The notes below the pieces were generated by a model. The model did not search any database, was not told where the DNA came from, and was given only the letters and a program-made list of their open reading frames with translations. From the NCBI GenBank assembly GCA_020426505.1, contig JAGQPX010000046.1, forward strand, positions 1-53,401: a stretch of 53,401 nucleotides of DNA, written 5' to 3'. Position 1 is the stretch's first letter. Every line of letters begins with the position of its first letter. The position numbers and the translations under genes are program-made. This DNA is from Planctomycetaceae bacterium. Lineage in GTDB: Bacteria; Planctomycetota; Planctomycetia; Planctomycetales; Planctomycetaceae. Below are positions 41,738 to 52,020 of this stretch, piece after piece.

Positions 41738-42790
41738 TCAGCGTTTGCGGACGAGACCCGGAGTGACATCGAAGTCGAGTGCAACCGTCTGGCCTCGTTC
41801 CAGCAATTCCCAGCCGAGTCCGGCCATCGCGGCGTTGTCGGTGCAGTACTCCTGCGGGGCGATCAGGAGTTCAACTCCCTGTCTTTCGGCCATCTGCTGA
41901 AGTTCGGATCGCAATAAATGGTTGGCAGCGACTCCTCCCCCGACGCACAGGCGGTCCCGACCGATTTGTTCGATCGCCTGTTGGCATTTGCCGACGAGGA
42001 CGTCCACCGCAGCTGCCTGAAAACTTGCGGCGATGTTTGCGACACGTTGGGGCGTGAGCGGCGGAACCTCACGATGAGAGCCGGGGGTCCCATTGACTTC
42101 ATATAGCACAGCCGTCTTAAGTCCGCTGAAGCTGAATCGCAATTGGTTGTCTTTCAGGAATGTGCGTGGAAACGAAAACGACGTCGCATCCCCCTGCTCT
42201 GCTGCCTTGGCGATTGAGGGGCCGCCGGGATAACTCAATCCCAGAATGGCAGCAACCTTATCGAAGGCTTCGCCCGCCGCGTCGTCGATCGTCGTCCCCA
42301 GGAGTTCGTACTCGACTGCAGATCGACAATCGTACAGATTGGAGTGCCCGCCGCTGACGACAAAGCCGACCGCAGGAAAAACGTCTCGTCCTTCAGCGAG
42401 GCGGCACGCGTACAGATGCGCCTCCATGTGATTAACCGCCACCAGCGGCAAGTCGAGAACCATCGCCAGCGTCTTCGCAGCGGTGAGTCCGACGAGCAAT
42501 GAGCCGACGAGTCCCGGCTCCGTGACGACCGAGATACCGGCGAGATCGGACAGTTGTGCGTTCGCTTCACCGAGCGCTTGGTCGATGACGGGAAGAATCC
42601 GTTCGACGTGAGCCCGTGATGCAATCTCGGGAACGACTCCCCCGAACCGCTCATGCAGTTCTGTTTGGGAGGCGACGACGTTCGACAGGACCGTCCGATT
42701 CTGTGTGACGACAGCGGCAGCCGTTTCGTCGCACGAAGATTCAATCGCCAACAGCAGTGGTGCGTCGCAATCCGGATTGACGGAGGTCAT
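41738..42790 (-). CDS. tsaD: tRNA N6-threonylcarbamoyladenosine synthase subunit TsaD
   Basis: 350 residues from the ATG at 42790. Family landmarks: [17 protein letters not shown] at the N-terminus, the metal-binding HMEAH (121-125), [13 protein letters not shown], and NHLLRSELQ and [10 protein letters not shown] near the end. TsaD transfers threonylcarbamoyl to A37 of ANN-decoding tRNAs. Its ATG overlaps the TGA stop of the upstream ctp gene as ATGA, so the two are translationally coupled; a longer frame to 42832 would overlap even more and is unlikely. Confidence 0.97.
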   Translation of the reverse strand: MTSVNPDCDAPLLLAIESSCDETAAAVVTQNRTVLSNVVASQTELHERFGGVVPEIASRAHVERILPVIDQALGEANAQLSDLAGISVVTEPGLVGSLLVGLTAAKTLAMVLDLPLVAVNHMEAHLYACRLAEGRDVFPAVGFVVSGGHSNLYDCRSAVEYELLGTTIDDAAGEAFDKVAAILGLSYPGGPSIAKAAEQGDATSFSFPRTFLKDNQLRFSFSGLKTAVLYEVNGTPGSHREVPPLTPQRVANIAASFQAAAVDVLVGKCQQAIEQIGRDRLCVGGGVAANHLLRSELQQMAERQGVELLIAPQEYCTDNAAMAGLGWELLERGQTVALDFDVTPGLVRKR

Positions 42791-44247
42791 GCGGCGGCAG
42801 AGGGGAGGTTCGGGATACGGGGGAATGCCCAAGCCGCTTCGTCTTTTTCGGGAATTGCTGGTGGTGGGGGATCATCATCTGCGGGCTTGGTATCGACCGG
42901 AGCGAGTTGAGACCGGACGTACTCAAGGGCCTTGTTCAACTGAGCATCCTCGAACGCAGGTTCCTCAGACTCCTCCGTGTCCGCATGAATGAACTCTCGA
43001 TCGCGTTGGCTCTGCATCAGGCCGCGCATCTGCTCGTTATCGTATCTCAACGCGAAACCCTCGTCCGGCGTGACTCCCCAGACGTCCTCTTCCTTGGAGT
43101 CCGGAAATCGATGGATATTCTGACCACTGGGACGGTGATAACTGGCCGTCGTCAGCTTGAGGGCACTTTCACCGTCCTCCAACTCGATGACGTTTTGCAC
43201 GCTCCCCTTCCCCCATGTGCGTTCTCCGACAATAACCGCACGTTTGTGGTCCTGCAGACACGCACTGACAATCTCACTGGCGGACGCACTGTAACGGTTG
43301 ACGAGGATCGCCATCGGAAAACCGCTGTAAGTGCCATAACGTTTGGCAGACCACGTTTGGCCAGGGTTATTACGCCCTTCGGTACTGACGATCTCGCCTT
43401 TCTCAATGAACATGTCACTGACTTCGACGGCGGCTGTCAGAAGTCCACCGGGATTAAATCGCAGGTCGAGGACGAGTCCGCGCAGGTCTTGCTCCTTGAC
43501 TGCCTTCATCGCATCGCGAAGTTCGTCCGTTGTTCGCCGGGAGAAATGAGAGATACGGATGTAGGCGATTTGCTCTTCGGGATCGATGAAGTAATCCCAT
43601 GCACCGTCCGCGTTATGGTGATCGCCGGTGACGGTATCCAGTTGAATGATCTCTCGCGTAATCGTGATCTGCTCAACTTCGGTCGCCTCGGGGTGCCGCA
43701 CTCCAATGGTGACCGCTTCTCCCGGCGGGCCTTTGAGCATCTTGACGGCTGTCTGCAATTCCTGATTCGTGGGGAACTCAGCAACCGCTTGCGATTCGAT
43801 CTCGACGATCGTGTCGCCCGCTAGAACCCCCGCCTCATGAGCCGGACTGCCTGAGAGGGGGGACAGGACCTTCAATTGATGAGCGTCAGCATCGAACTGG
43901 ACCTGGATCCCGATGCCACCAAACTCCTGCTCCACGTCTTCGTTGAAACGATTCAGATCATCCGGACCGATGTAGTTTGAGTATGGATCAAGTTCGGAGA
44001 GCATTCCCCGCACGGCTGCTTCGATGAGCTTGCGGCGGTCGACGTCCTTCACGTAGTTCCGGTCGACTTCCTGAAAGGTGTCGACGAATATCTGCATCAA
44101 TGCGTAGTCGTCGTCCGTTGGCACGGCTGCTGCTGGTTGATCGCCCGCTACCGCCGGTTCATCCGCTCGGCTGATCTGGGCGATACAAGCGGTGAGCAAC
44201 ATGGCGAACGTCATTCCCCAAACCACCCTTTGTGCAGTCTCTGGCAT
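42787..44247 (-). CDS. C-terminal processing peptidase (S41, CtpA-type)
   Basis: 486 residues from the ATG at 44247, which has AGGAG seven bases upstream; an ATG at 44277 is also in frame. An N-terminal hydrophobic segment ends in LLTAC, a possible lipobox. A PDZ domain (about 100-190, with [10 protein letters not shown] and [17 protein letters not shown]) precedes the S41 protease core, with Ser324 in ASASEIV and Lys347 in [10 protein letters not shown]. Such proteases trim C-termini of envelope proteins. The gene is translationally coupled to tsaD by a four-base overlap, an unusual pairing of function. Confidence 0.94.
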   Translation of the reverse strand: MPETAQRVVWGMTFAMLLTACIAQISRADEPAVAGDQPAAAVPTDDDYALMQIFVDTFQEVDRNYVKDVDRRKLIEAAVRGMLSELDPYSNYIGPDDLNRFNEDVEQEFGGIGIQVQFDADAHQLKVLSPLSGSPAHEAGVLAGDTIVEIESQAVAEFPTNQELQTAVKMLKGPPGEAVTIGVRHPEATEVEQITITREIIQLDTVTGDHHNADGAWDYFIDPEEQIAYIRISHFSRRTTDELRDAMKAVKEQDLRGLVLDLRFNPGGLLTAAVEVSDMFIEKGEIVSTEGRNNPGQTWSAKRYGTYSGFPMAILVNRYSASASEIVSACLQDHKRAVIVGERTWGKGSVQNVIELEDGESALKLTTASYHRPSGQNIHRFPDSKEEDVWGVTPDEGFALRYDNEQMRGLMQSQRDREFIHADTEESEEPAFEDAQLNKALEYVRSQLAPVDTKPADDDPPPPAIPEKDEAAWAFPRIPNLPSAAA

Positions 44248-44503
44248 CCGGACTCTCCTGATAATCAATGAACCCATCTGGGACGATCGCCAAGCGAATA
44301 GTAACCTCCGCGAGCTGCTTAAGGTCTTTCCTCGGGAAAGTCACCTGTCGAGAAAACTCGCAACCTGATTCTAGGTCAACGCCAGAGAAGCGGCAAGATG
44401 CAGTGACCTGCAAGACTTTGCCGAATATCTCAGCAGCGTCCGGGAAACATGGGAGTCACGTCTGAGCCCGGGAACGCCCCCCATTAACGTTGGCCGATAA
44501 ACG

Positions 44504-45403
44504 TCACTCACGAGATGCCGGGGCGGACAGGTGCTTGTTGAACCATGTGACCATGGCGCGAGTCGCCCGGTCTGCGTCCTCACCTTTGAAGCCGTGAGCC
44601 GCTCCCTCGATCACGATCAACTCTGCGTCGACGTTCTCTTCACCAAATCTCTCGAAGATGCGTTCGCTGTTGTTCGCCGGGACCAGTTCGTCCTTGTCGC
44701 CATGCACCAGCAGTGTCGGCGCATCGTCCGGGGTGACGTGCATCAACGGCGAGACAGATTCGGCCAGATTATGATCGAACTGCAACGCGGGAAACTGCTG
44801 GTCGAGTTGGAAATACTCGTCGAGTTGAGTCGGCGGATAAAGCGAGACCACCGCCGCGACCCGATCGCTTTGTTGTTCGATGACGTCGTCCGCCTGGGGG
44901 TTCCCGTCGTCGCCCGTTGTGCCAAGCATCAGCGAAAGGTGCCCCCCTGCACTGCCGCCGACGACACCCAGACGGTTCGGGTCGACGCCGTATTCCCCCG
45001 CATGCAGACGGATGTATCTCACAGCACGTCGGACATCGGACACTGCATCGGGCACTTTGAAGTACGGGCTGCTGCCGTGTCGCACCAGAAACAGGGTGTA
45101 CCCCTCCTCCGAGAGAGCCGCGAGGTTGTTGAATGGTCGCGCCTGCATGTCGACGACGTGCTCCGGCGGGAACCAGAACGAGACCCATCCCCCGCTGACC
45201 ATGAACAGTACGCCAACATTCTTGGCATTTTCCCTGGGTGTGATCACGTCGAATGTCAACGCCATGCCGGCCTTGTGTCCGTAAACAACGTCGGGCGTGA
45301 CGTCAAAGTTGTCGTTCGCAATCGCCGGTGCTGCGGTCACACAGCACGCCAGGACTATGATCAGGCATCGTGGGAGTTTCGTGGCAGATTGGATCAGGTG
45401 CAT
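44504..45403 (-). CDS. Exported alpha/beta-hydrolase (esterase-like)
   Basis: 299 residues from the ATG at 45403, after which a signal peptide is visible (LIIVLACCVTAAPAIA). The frame extends upstream through a palindromic repeat but that part is not protein-like. The nucleophile elbow is GVVGGSAGGH, with the acid in LLVHGDKDELVP and the histidine in EGAAHGF, as in BD-FAE/hormone-sensitive-lipase-like esterases. It probably acts on acyl or feruloyl esters of external polymers. It stands alone between ctp and pncC. Confidence 0.88.
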   Translation of the reverse strand: MHLIQSATKLPRCLIIVLACCVTAAPAIANDNFDVTPDVVYGHKAGMALTFDVITPRENAKNVGVLFMVSGGWVSFWFPPEHVVDMQARPFNNLAALSEEGYTLFLVRHGSSPYFKVPDAVSDVRRAVRYIRLHAGEYGVDPNRLGVVGGSAGGHLSLMLGTTGDDGNPQADDVIEQQSDRVAAVVSLYPPTQLDEYFQLDQQFPALQFDHNLAESVSPLMHVTPDDAPTLLVHGDKDELVPANNSERIFERFGEENVDAELIVIEGAAHGFKGEDADRATRAMVTWFNKHLSAPASRE

Positions 45404-45472
45404 GACCGCCGCATCCAGTAGATTGAGGAACCTTGAAGTCACAACATGTGCCGGTTTCAAGAACAACCGTTG

Positions 45473-45527
45473 GGGTGGCCGGGTCTGACCAGCGGGAAGG
45501 CCCGGATCAATAATCGCAGGGCCACCC
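45473..45527. repeat. Palindromic repeat upstream of the esterase gene
   Basis: GGGTGGCC (45473-45480) and GGCCACCC (45520-45527) are exact complements, enclosing an imperfect second stem (CCGGGTC with GGCCCGG). It lies between the divergent esterase and pncC genes. Confidence 0.65.
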
Positions 45528-45647
45528 GCTTTGCTTCTGACCCTGCCACCCACAAGTGCGAACAGTTTTGAAGCAGGCTCATGTCGGAAAGGGTATCATC
45601 TCAATACAGGATGCGATATCCACGACGACTAACCTCGGGAACCCCTC

Positions 45648-46211
45648 ATGCACGATTTCCTTCTGTCAGCTGCTCAGGATGTTGCCAGCCGGCTAAGGGA
45701 TCTGAACGCGCGAGTCGTCTTCGCGGAAAGCTGTACCGCTGGTCTCATCGCCGCGACTCTGGCGCGAGTGCCGGGCATATCGAGTTACCTCTGTGGCTCG
45801 GCGGTCGTCTACCGCAATGAGACCAAGACCGCGTGGCTCAACGTCTCGGCCGATGACCTGGCGAATGAACGGGTTGGACCGGTCAGCGAAGAGGTCGCAG
45901 AGGCGATGGCAATCGGGGTTCTCCGTATGACGCCGGAAGCGGACATCGCAGCATCGATCACCGGTCATTTGGGGCCTGATGCTCCGGCCGACTTTGATGG
46001 TGTCATCGTCGTCGGGATTGTACGCCGTGTTGAGACGGATTCGTCCATCGAGGTCGAGCGTGTCATCCGTCACAAACTGACATCCATCCTGCCCGCTCAT
46101 GACGCGGTGGGATCACTTCGGGAGCTCAGGCAGCGAGATGCTGCGACGTTTGTCCTGCAAACACTCTGCGAATCGCTCGACTCCCACTCGCGAGGCGATC
46201 GTCTCGTGTGA
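45648..46211 (+). CDS. pncC: Nicotinamide-nucleotide amidase PncC (CinA C-terminal domain)
   Basis: A 187-residue stand-alone CinA C-terminal domain with VVFAESCTAGLIAATLARVPGISSY and the SVAITGHLGP-type segment (AASITGHLGPDAP), which form the active site. It deamidates nicotinamide mononucleotide to recycle NAD breakdown products. The N-terminal MoCF domain of full CinA is absent, so this is the PncC-only form. A CCTCGGGAAC stretch before the ATG offers no clear Shine-Dalgarno site. Confidence 0.92.
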   Translation: MHDFLLSAAQDVASRLRDLNARVVFAESCTAGLIAATLARVPGISSYLCGSAVVYRNETKTAWLNVSADDLANERVGPVSEEVAEAMAIGVLRMTPEADIAASITGHLGPDAPADFDGVIVVGIVRRVETDSSIEVERVIRHKLTSILPAHDAVGSLRELRQRDAATFVLQTLCESLDSHSRGDRLV

Positions 46212-46428
46212 TCCACTCCATTGCTATCACCGGAGAAACCGCGCAGGTCCCCGCTGATGCAAAAGCATGCTCTGACCGGCACTTCGTCGAAAGTCATCAC
46301 GCGTTGCGTTGATTCTGCGAAGGTCGACTCGACAGGGCGTCCTCGATTTGACGATGCAAATATGCCGGGAAGTGTTGAGTGACCCCACTCGTGGCCACTC
46401 CCCCCCTCCAACACTCCGAGGATCAGTC

Positions 46429-46632
46429 ATGCGCAAGATGCTAATTGTCATCGCGGCCATCGCGATTACCTGCACCAGCATTTCATCGGTTCAGGCATCC
46501 GGTAACGGCGGGTTTTTCGCACCTCGATCAAACACGCGGACCTATCGCACCTGGCGCGGCGGAATCTTCGATCGCCTGCTTGAGATGGAAAGAAGAAAGA
46601 ACGAAATCTTTTTCGGCGGGTTCAGGCGATAG
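46429..46632 (+). CDS. Tiny exported protein
   Basis: A 67-residue protein with a signal peptide (MLIVIAAIAITCTSISSVQA) and a basic mature part (about 45 residues, ending GGFRR). GAGG lies eight bases before the ATG and a strong terminator follows the stop, so it forms its own transcription unit. I do not know the function; the short Arg-rich mature peptide could be a secreted factor or envelope component. Confidence 0.7.
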   Translation: MRKMLIVIAAIAITCTSISSVQASGNGGFFAPRSNTRTYRTWRGGIFDRLLEMERRKNEIFFGGFRR

Positions 46633-46674
46633 CGGGAGTTCGCTCTCACTTCACAGCCCCGACCGCTGAGAACC

Positions 46675-46711
46675 AAGCGGCCATTGACCAAGCGTCGATG
46701 GCCGCTTTTTT
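46675..46711 (+). terminator. Rho-independent terminator after the tiny exported gene
   Basis: AAGCGGCCAT (46675-46684) pairs exactly with ATGGCCGCTT (46698-46707) around a 13-base loop, and six T residues run from 46706 to 46711. This is the textbook form. Confidence 0.85.
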
Positions 46712-46804
46712 CGTTCTTAGTTCTCGTTTGCTTGCGGTGTCCTCGAACAGAACGTATCAACTGGAGATGAGTTGTTAATCAACACGTTCTGAGAGGCACC
46801 GGCG

Positions 46805-47689
46805 ATGAGTCAAACGCCCGTCCCGTCGATCACTCCCGAGGAGGAGATCGGCTTCATGAACATCGACTCGACCGACTTCGTGTCAATGAGTCGATCTGAG
46901 CAGATCCGGCATCTCGAAGTCGAAGGCTATCTCGTTCTGCCGTCGATCATTCCGGGAGAGATCATCGCACGGATCAAGGAGGAACTCGCCGATGTCGAGA
47001 TGGGCCATACGAGCTACAGTACCCAGCAGACGCGAGCCACATCGCAGCCGCAGTGGTCGAGCCGCGCTGTCGCTGAGCTGATTGGCTTTCCACCGATGAT
47101 CGAGTTCCTCACCGATCTGATGGGGCCGGACATCGTGTTCACACGCGGGTTCTTCCAACGGACACAACCCGGATGTCCCGGCATCTCAATGCACACCGAC
47201 GGACAACCGCACGGCTCCGACCTGTTCGGTTATGAAGGCAGCTGCCCGCGTCTCATTCGCGTTCTCTACTACCTCGACGAACTGACTCCCGATCGGGCCC
47301 CGTTCCGCCTCATTCCCCGCTCGCATCTGTCCTTTCATGCAGAGGCGAGTCCCTATGTGAGATACAAGTCGCACCCTGAGGAGATCACTCTCGTAGTCCC
47401 CGCCGGGTCAGCTGTGCTCGTGCCGTCGATGTTGATGCACGGCAGTCATCCGAACCGCGACCCTCGGCCGCGTGAGTTATTGCAGTTCGGTTATCGACCC
47501 GCATGGGCCGGCCCAATTCAACCGGTGGACGAATGGGACCCCGAACTCGTTGCGAATGCTCCTGACATTGCCAAGCCGTTCCTGCAAAGTCTCAACACGT
47601 CCAGCTTTCAATGGGAGCAACCACACAAACCTCAGGGCATGCGCACCGAAGCCCCCGGTATCAACCCCAGCCGCTGGGGTGACAAGTGA
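46805..47689 (+). CDS. Phytanoyl-CoA dioxygenase-like Fe(II)/2-oxoglutarate enzyme
   Basis: A 294-residue protein of the PhyH fold. The iron ligands are visible as His and Asp in MHTDGQPHG and a distal His in LMHGSHPNRD, with an Arg-containing segment (RPRELLQFGY) placed to bind 2-oxoglutarate. A GAGAGG lies upstream of the ATG. Members hydroxylate lipids or small metabolites; the substrate here is unknown. A repeat and then the giant DUF1592 gene follow on the same strand, but the repeat may insulate them. Confidence 0.87.
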   Translation: MSQTPVPSITPEEEIGFMNIDSTDFVSMSRSEQIRHLEVEGYLVLPSIIPGEIIARIKEELADVEMGHTSYSTQQTRATSQPQWSSRAVAELIGFPPMIEFLTDLMGPDIVFTRGFFQRTQPGCPGISMHTDGQPHGSDLFGYEGSCPRLIRVLYYLDELTPDRAPFRLIPRSHLSFHAEASPYVRYKSHPEEITLVVPAGSAVLVPSMLMHGSHPNRDPRPRELLQFGYRPAWAGPIQPVDEWDPELVANAPDIAKPFLQSLNTSSFQWEQPHKPQGMRTEAPGINPSRWGDK

Positions 47690-47693
47690 GAAC

Positions 47694-47756
47694 GTGGGGC
47701 AGGTTTCCAGCCTGCCTCGTCTTTCTCCAGAATGGCAGGTTGGAAACCTGTCCCAC
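47694..47756. repeat. Palindromic repeat, copy 2 of the GTGGGGCAGG family
   Basis: Two 23-base arms (47694-47716 and 47734-47756) pair throughout, with two G-T pairs only. The sequence words match those of the element at 35262-35326 (GTGGGGCAGG, AACCTGCC). It begins five bases after the dioxygenase stop codon. Confidence 0.85.
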
Positions 47757-47775
47757 GACCTCAACACGCAATCAA

Positions 47776-50700
47776 ATGGACGGTAAGACCATGACTGCAT
47801 CGCTCACTTCTCGGGAGGGCGAAGCTTCCACCGAGCCGCAATCACTCATCCGCGACTTGGTGCGAGTCATCGTGATCGTTTCCTGGGCCTTCACGATGAC
47901 AAGCGTCTGCACTGCTGATGACTCGCAGATGTTTGACGCTTTGTCGAGTGACTACGGTTCCCAGATAACGCCGCTGCTCAAGACCTATTGCCTCGACTGT
48001 CACTCGGCGGAGGCAAAGGAAGGCGAGTTCGATCTCGAACGGTTTGCGAACTTCGGTGATGTCCGACACGACCCCGCTGCATGGCAGAAGGTTGCCCATA
48101 TGTTCGACACGGGAGAGATGCCCCCTGAAGACAGCCCGCAACTCTCCGAGGAGGAGCACGAAGCACTCACGAGTTGGGTCAAGCAATACCTCGATGCCGA
48201 GGCTCTCGCCAATGCGGGGGATCCGGGTCCGGTCGTGCTGCGTCGGCTGAACAATGCGGAGTACACCTACACGATTCAGGACCTCACTGGCCTGCCGTTG
48301 GAGCCGACTCGTGAGTTCCCCACCGACGGTGCTGCGGGCGAAGGCTTCACCAACACGGGGGCTGCCCTGTCCATGTCCCCTGCCCTCGTGTCAAAGTACC
48401 TCGATGCGGCCAAACTGATCGCTGATCACGCGATGCTCCTGCCGGACGGCATTCGTTTTTCCGAGGGCACCACACGTCGTGATCGCGAGAACGAGTACCT
48501 CGCAGAGATTCGCGAGATCTACTTTCGATATACGGGGAGACTCGGCGATGCGAGCGTCCTCAACCACTGGAACGTCTCCGACCCGACACAGGTCACCGAC
48601 GAGGACGGACGGGTCAATCTCGCGAGCTACCTCTCTGTGCTGCTCGCCCACCGTGACCGACTCCTTGAAGATGTCACACTCACTGACGAGTATGCCCTGC
48701 AGGAAGGGCTAAGTCCCAAGTATCTGCGAACACTTGCGGAGATGCTGGTCTCGGGCAATTCGTCCTCAGTGCTGCTTGATGATATGCGTCAAAAATGGAG
48801 GTCGGCGACAGCAGATGACGCGGCCGCCTTAGCAGCAAGCATTGGTCAGTGGCAACAGTCGCTGTGGAAATTCAACACAGTCGGCCATTTCGCGCTCATC
48901 CGTCCGTGGCAGGAAGCCGTCACGCCGCTGCAACAGGAGCAGTTCATCTCTCAGGAACTTCCGGAGGCATCGAGCGACGGCACGATCCGACTCACGCTGG
49001 TGACGGGAGCCGCTGGAGACGGTCACGCATCCGATCACGTTATCTGGCGACAGCCGCGCATCGAACGGGAAGGCAGACCGCCATTGCTGTTGCGAGACGT
49101 GAATGGGGCATCCATCGTCCTCGAACGGCTCCGCAATGAATCCCTCGCCGCAATGTCGCGATATCTGTCCGCTGCTCACGAGGCACGCACGGTCGAGAAG
49201 GTGGACGCTGATGCTCTTGCAGAGAAGCATAACGTCGATGCGGCGATGCTTCAGCAATGGCTCAACTATCTGGGCATCGCCACGGCCGGTGAAGCTCAAC
49301 TGACGGAGTTGATGACGCACCGCATTCAAAACATCGGCGGCTATGCTCAGGTGAACGGGTGGGGCATTGATGGCTCGGGTGATCTGTCGCTGAGCAGCAA
49401 TGCCTCAGACGACGAACTCAAGATCCCTGGCGATGCGAGGCCGCATCAGATCGTCGTTCATCCGCGCCCCGATCGTTGGGTCGCAGCCGGCTGGAAGAGT
49501 CCCATTGCTGGTCAAGTGCGAGTCAAAGCCCACGTGCAGCATGCTCATAACGCCTGCGGAAACGGCGTCAACTGGTCGATCGAATTGCGACAGGGTGCCC
49601 AGCGACGAGTTTTGCGATCGGGCAGTCTCGACCGGGGCGGTATGGAGGACACCGAACTGATCAGCCCGCTGCGTTTGAACGCGGGTGACGTCGTCTCACT
49701 GATCATCAGTGCCCGCGACAACAACCATGCGTGTGATCTCACGGAGATTGACCTCACTTTAACTGAAGCCAGCGGCGACAAAGGGGAGTGGTCGCTGTCG
49801 GGAGATGTTGCGGACGACATCCTCACGGGCAATCCGCACGCAGACCGGCTCGGCAACGAGAACGTCTGGCACTTCTACTCGGATCACGAAGACGGCAGCA
49901 CGCCAACGACGGCTGTGCCTCCCGACTCCCTGCTGGCCCAATGGTTGGACGCCTCGGACACCGAACAAGCGAGTGAGCTGGCCGAACAGATCGCATCGCT
50001 GATCACACAACCTCCAGCCGCAGACATCAGCATGTCGAACGCCGAGTTGCGTCTGCAGTTGACATCGCTGAACGGTGCCCTGTTCGGGCATCTCGACCCC
50101 GCCGAACTCGCCAAGCGGGCGACCGATGAGGACGTGGCCGCTTCGCCGTACGGCGTTGACGTCGAACGATTCATCACAACTGATGGAGAGCCAACGGCTG
50201 ATTTGCCCGTGCAGGCGCCGTCAGCTTTGGAAGTCGTGCTGCCCGCTGAGTGGGTCGCGGAGGGAACGTTCGTCACGAACGTCACTTTGGCTCCCGATGC
50301 AGAGGGGACTGCGAGCATCCAGGCACAAGTGATGGGAGAATCGCCGAGTGACATCGATGCTGTCCAACCCGGTGTGCCGGTGATCGTGCGAGTCGGCAGT
50401 GAGGCGGAGCGGAAGTGGACGGAAGCCTTCAACGAGTTCCGCGAGTTGTTCCCGCTCGCCATGTGTTATCCCCGCATTGTGCCGGTGGATGAGGTGGTCA
50501 CGCTGACGCTGTTGCATCGAGAGGACGAACGGCTCTGCGAGTTGATGCTCTCGGACGACGAGATTGCCAAGCTGGACCGGTTGTGGGAGGAGTTACACTT
50601 CGTCAGTCGTGACAAACTGCGAATCGAGACGGGATTCGAGCAACTGCTGGAGTTTGCCAGTCAGGACGATGTCCCAGCACGGTTCGAGCCATTACGAGAG

Positions 50701-52020
50701 CCGATCGAGAAACAGGCAGCGGAGTTTCAAGAAGAGTTGCGTGCAGCAGAGCCGCACCACATGCGAGCGGTGCTCGACTTCGCATCGCAGGCCTGGCGGC
50801 GGCCACTCAGCGGCGGTGAGCGGTCCGAGATCACACAGCTGTACGACCAACTGCGAGAGCAGGAGTTGTCGCACGACGAGGCCATCCACCTGTTGTTCGT
50901 CCGCGTGCTAACGTCGCCCGCCTTCCTCTACAAGCTGGAGACACCCGCAGCGGGAAGCGAGCCGGCACCCGTCGATGACTGGGAACTCGCGACTCGCCTG
51001 AGCTACTTCCTCTGGTCGTCATTGCCCGATGATGAATTGCGTCAACTGGCTGAAAGCGGACAGCTCAACACGGACGACACACTGCTGGCTCAAACGCGTC
51101 GTATGCTCAACGATGCCCGCATTCGCCGCCTTGCAATCGAGTTCGGCTGTCAGTGGTTGTACATCCGTGAGTTTGACGAGTTCGACGAAAAGAACGAGCA
51201 GCTTTACCCGGAGTTCGTGGAGTTGCGGAGCGACATGTACGAGGAATCGATCCGCGTGTTCGAGGACCTGTTCCGCAATGATCGTTCGATCCTCTCACTC
51301 ATCGACGGCGATCACACATTCCTCAACGAACGGCTCGCTCAGCACTACGGCATCAAGGGCGTCGACGGGGACCGCTGGCGGCGTGTCTCCGGCATGCGAT
51401 CACATGGCCGGGGGAGCATCCTCACGCAGGCGACCAACCTCAGCCGGCAGTCCGGAGCGTCGCGGACGAGTCCCATCCTGCGAGGCAACTGGATTTCCGA
51501 AACACTCCTCGGCGAACGGCTCCCCCGTCCACCGGCCAACGTGCCTCTGCTCCCCGAGTCGGAAGCGAACAACGACGGACTCACGTTCCGGCAACTCACC
51601 GAGAAGCACAGCTCCGACCCGGCCTGCATGAAGTGTCACAAACGCATCGACCCGATGGGCTTCACCCTGGAAGAGTTCGACGCCATCGGCCGCTCTCGTG
51701 AGCAGGACACGAACGGCCTGCCGATTGATACCAACACCACCCTCATGGACGGCACGCCTCTCGCTGGTGTCGAGGGTCTCCGCGAATACCTCATCACCGT
51801 CCGCCGCGACACGATCGTCCGTCAGTTCTGCAAAAAACTGCTAGGCTACGCCCTCGGTCGCTCGGTCCAACTCTCCGACGAACCCCTCCTCACCGAAATG
51901 ATGACCCGCCTCGAACAACAGGACTTCCGTTTCACCGCCGCTCTTGAGACAATCGTATTGAGCGAACAATTTCGGGAAATCCGGGGGCGTGACACAGTGA
52001 CTGCAAACACCACTGAGTAA
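47776..52020 (+). CDS. Planctomycete-type cytochrome/DUF1587-1592-1588-1585 protein
   Basis: About 1414 residues from the ATG at 47776 (ATG 47791 is also possible; the frame extends upstream only through a palindromic repeat). A membrane or signal segment (VRVIVIVSWAFTMTSVCTA) leads into a cytochrome-like domain with CLDCH. The LRRLNNAEYTYTIQDLTG block is the DUF1587 (PSD3) start. A long insert (about 300-950) contains beta-rich and carbohydrate-binding-like regions. DUF1595 and DUF1592 blocks (VLDFASQAWRRPLSGGE, RLSYFLWSSLPDDEL), DUF1588 (GILTQATNLSRQSGASRTSPILRG-type) and a C-terminal DUF1585 with CMKCHKRIDP follow. A second haem motif occurs there. The role is thought to be extracytoplasmic polysaccharide or sulfated sugar processing with redox chemistry, but this is unproven. 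Maturation would need the ResB-CcsA system found in this window. Confidence 0.93.
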   Translation: MDGKTMTASLTSREGEASTEPQSLIRDLVRVIVIVSWAFTMTSVCTADDSQMFDALSSDYGSQITPLLKTYCLDCHSAEAKEGEFDLERFANFGDVRHDPAAWQKVAHMFDTGEMPPEDSPQLSEEEHEALTSWVKQYLDAEALANAGDPGPVVLRRLNNAEYTYTIQDLTGLPLEPTREFPTDGAAGEGFTNTGAALSMSPALVSKYLDAAKLIADHAMLLPDGIRFSEGTTRRDRENEYLAEIREIYFRYTGRLGDASVLNHWNVSDPTQVTDEDGRVNLASYLSVLLAHRDRLLEDVTLTDEYALQEGLSPKYLRTLAEMLVSGNSSSVLLDDMRQKWRSATADDAAALAASIGQWQQSLWKFNTVGHFALIRPWQEAVTPLQQEQFISQELPEASSDGTIRLTLVTGAAGDGHASDHVIWRQPRIEREGRPPLLLRDVNGASIVLERLRNESLAAMSRYLSAAHEARTVEKVDADALAEKHNVDAAMLQQWLNYLGIATAGEAQLTELMTHRIQNIGGYAQVNGWGIDGSGDLSLSSNASDDELKIPGDARPHQIVVHPRPDRWVAAGWKSPIAGQVRVKAHVQHAHNACGNGVNWSIELRQGAQRRVLRSGSLDRGGMEDTELISPLRLNAGDVVSLIISARDNNHACDLTEIDLTLTEASGDKGEWSLSGDVADDILTGNPHADRLGNENVWHFYSDHEDGSTPTTAVPPDSLLAQWLDASDTEQASELAEQIASLITQPPAADISMSNAELRLQLTSLNGALFGHLDPAELAKRATDEDVAASPYGVDVERFITTDGEPTADLPVQAPSALEVVLPAEWVAEGTFVTNVTLAPDAEGTASIQAQVMGESPSDIDAVQPGVPVIVRVGSEAERKWTEAFNEFRELFPLAMCYPRIVPVDEVVTLTLLHREDERLCELMLSDDEIAKLDRLWEELHFVSRDKLRIETGFEQLLEFASQDDVPARFEPLREPIEKQAAEFQEELRAAEPHHMRAVLDFASQAWRRPLSGGERSEITQLYDQLREQELSHDEAIHLLFVRVLTSPAFLYKLETPAAGSEPAPVDDWELATRLSYFLWSSLPDDELRQLAESGQLNTDDTLLAQTRRMLNDARIRRLAIEFGCQWLYIREFDEFDEKNEQLYPEFVELRSDMYEESIRVFEDLFRNDRSILSLIDGDHTFLNERLAQHYGIKGVDGDRWRRVSGMRSHGRGSILTQATNLSRQSGASRTSPILRGNWISETLLGERLPRPPANVPLLPESEANNDGLTFRQLTEKHSSDPACMKCHKRIDPMGFTLEEFDAIGRSREQDTNGLPIDTNTTLMDGTPLAGVEGLREYLITVRRDTIVRQFCKKLLGYALGRSVQLSDEPLLTEMMTRLEQQDFRFTAALETIVLSEQFREIRGRDTVTANTTE

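Noticed and set aside
47686..47775. GTG start for the DUF1592-family protein at 47686
   Set aside because: The first 30 codons would translate the palindromic repeat at 47694-47756, and the signal segment lies after the ATGs at 47776 and 47791.
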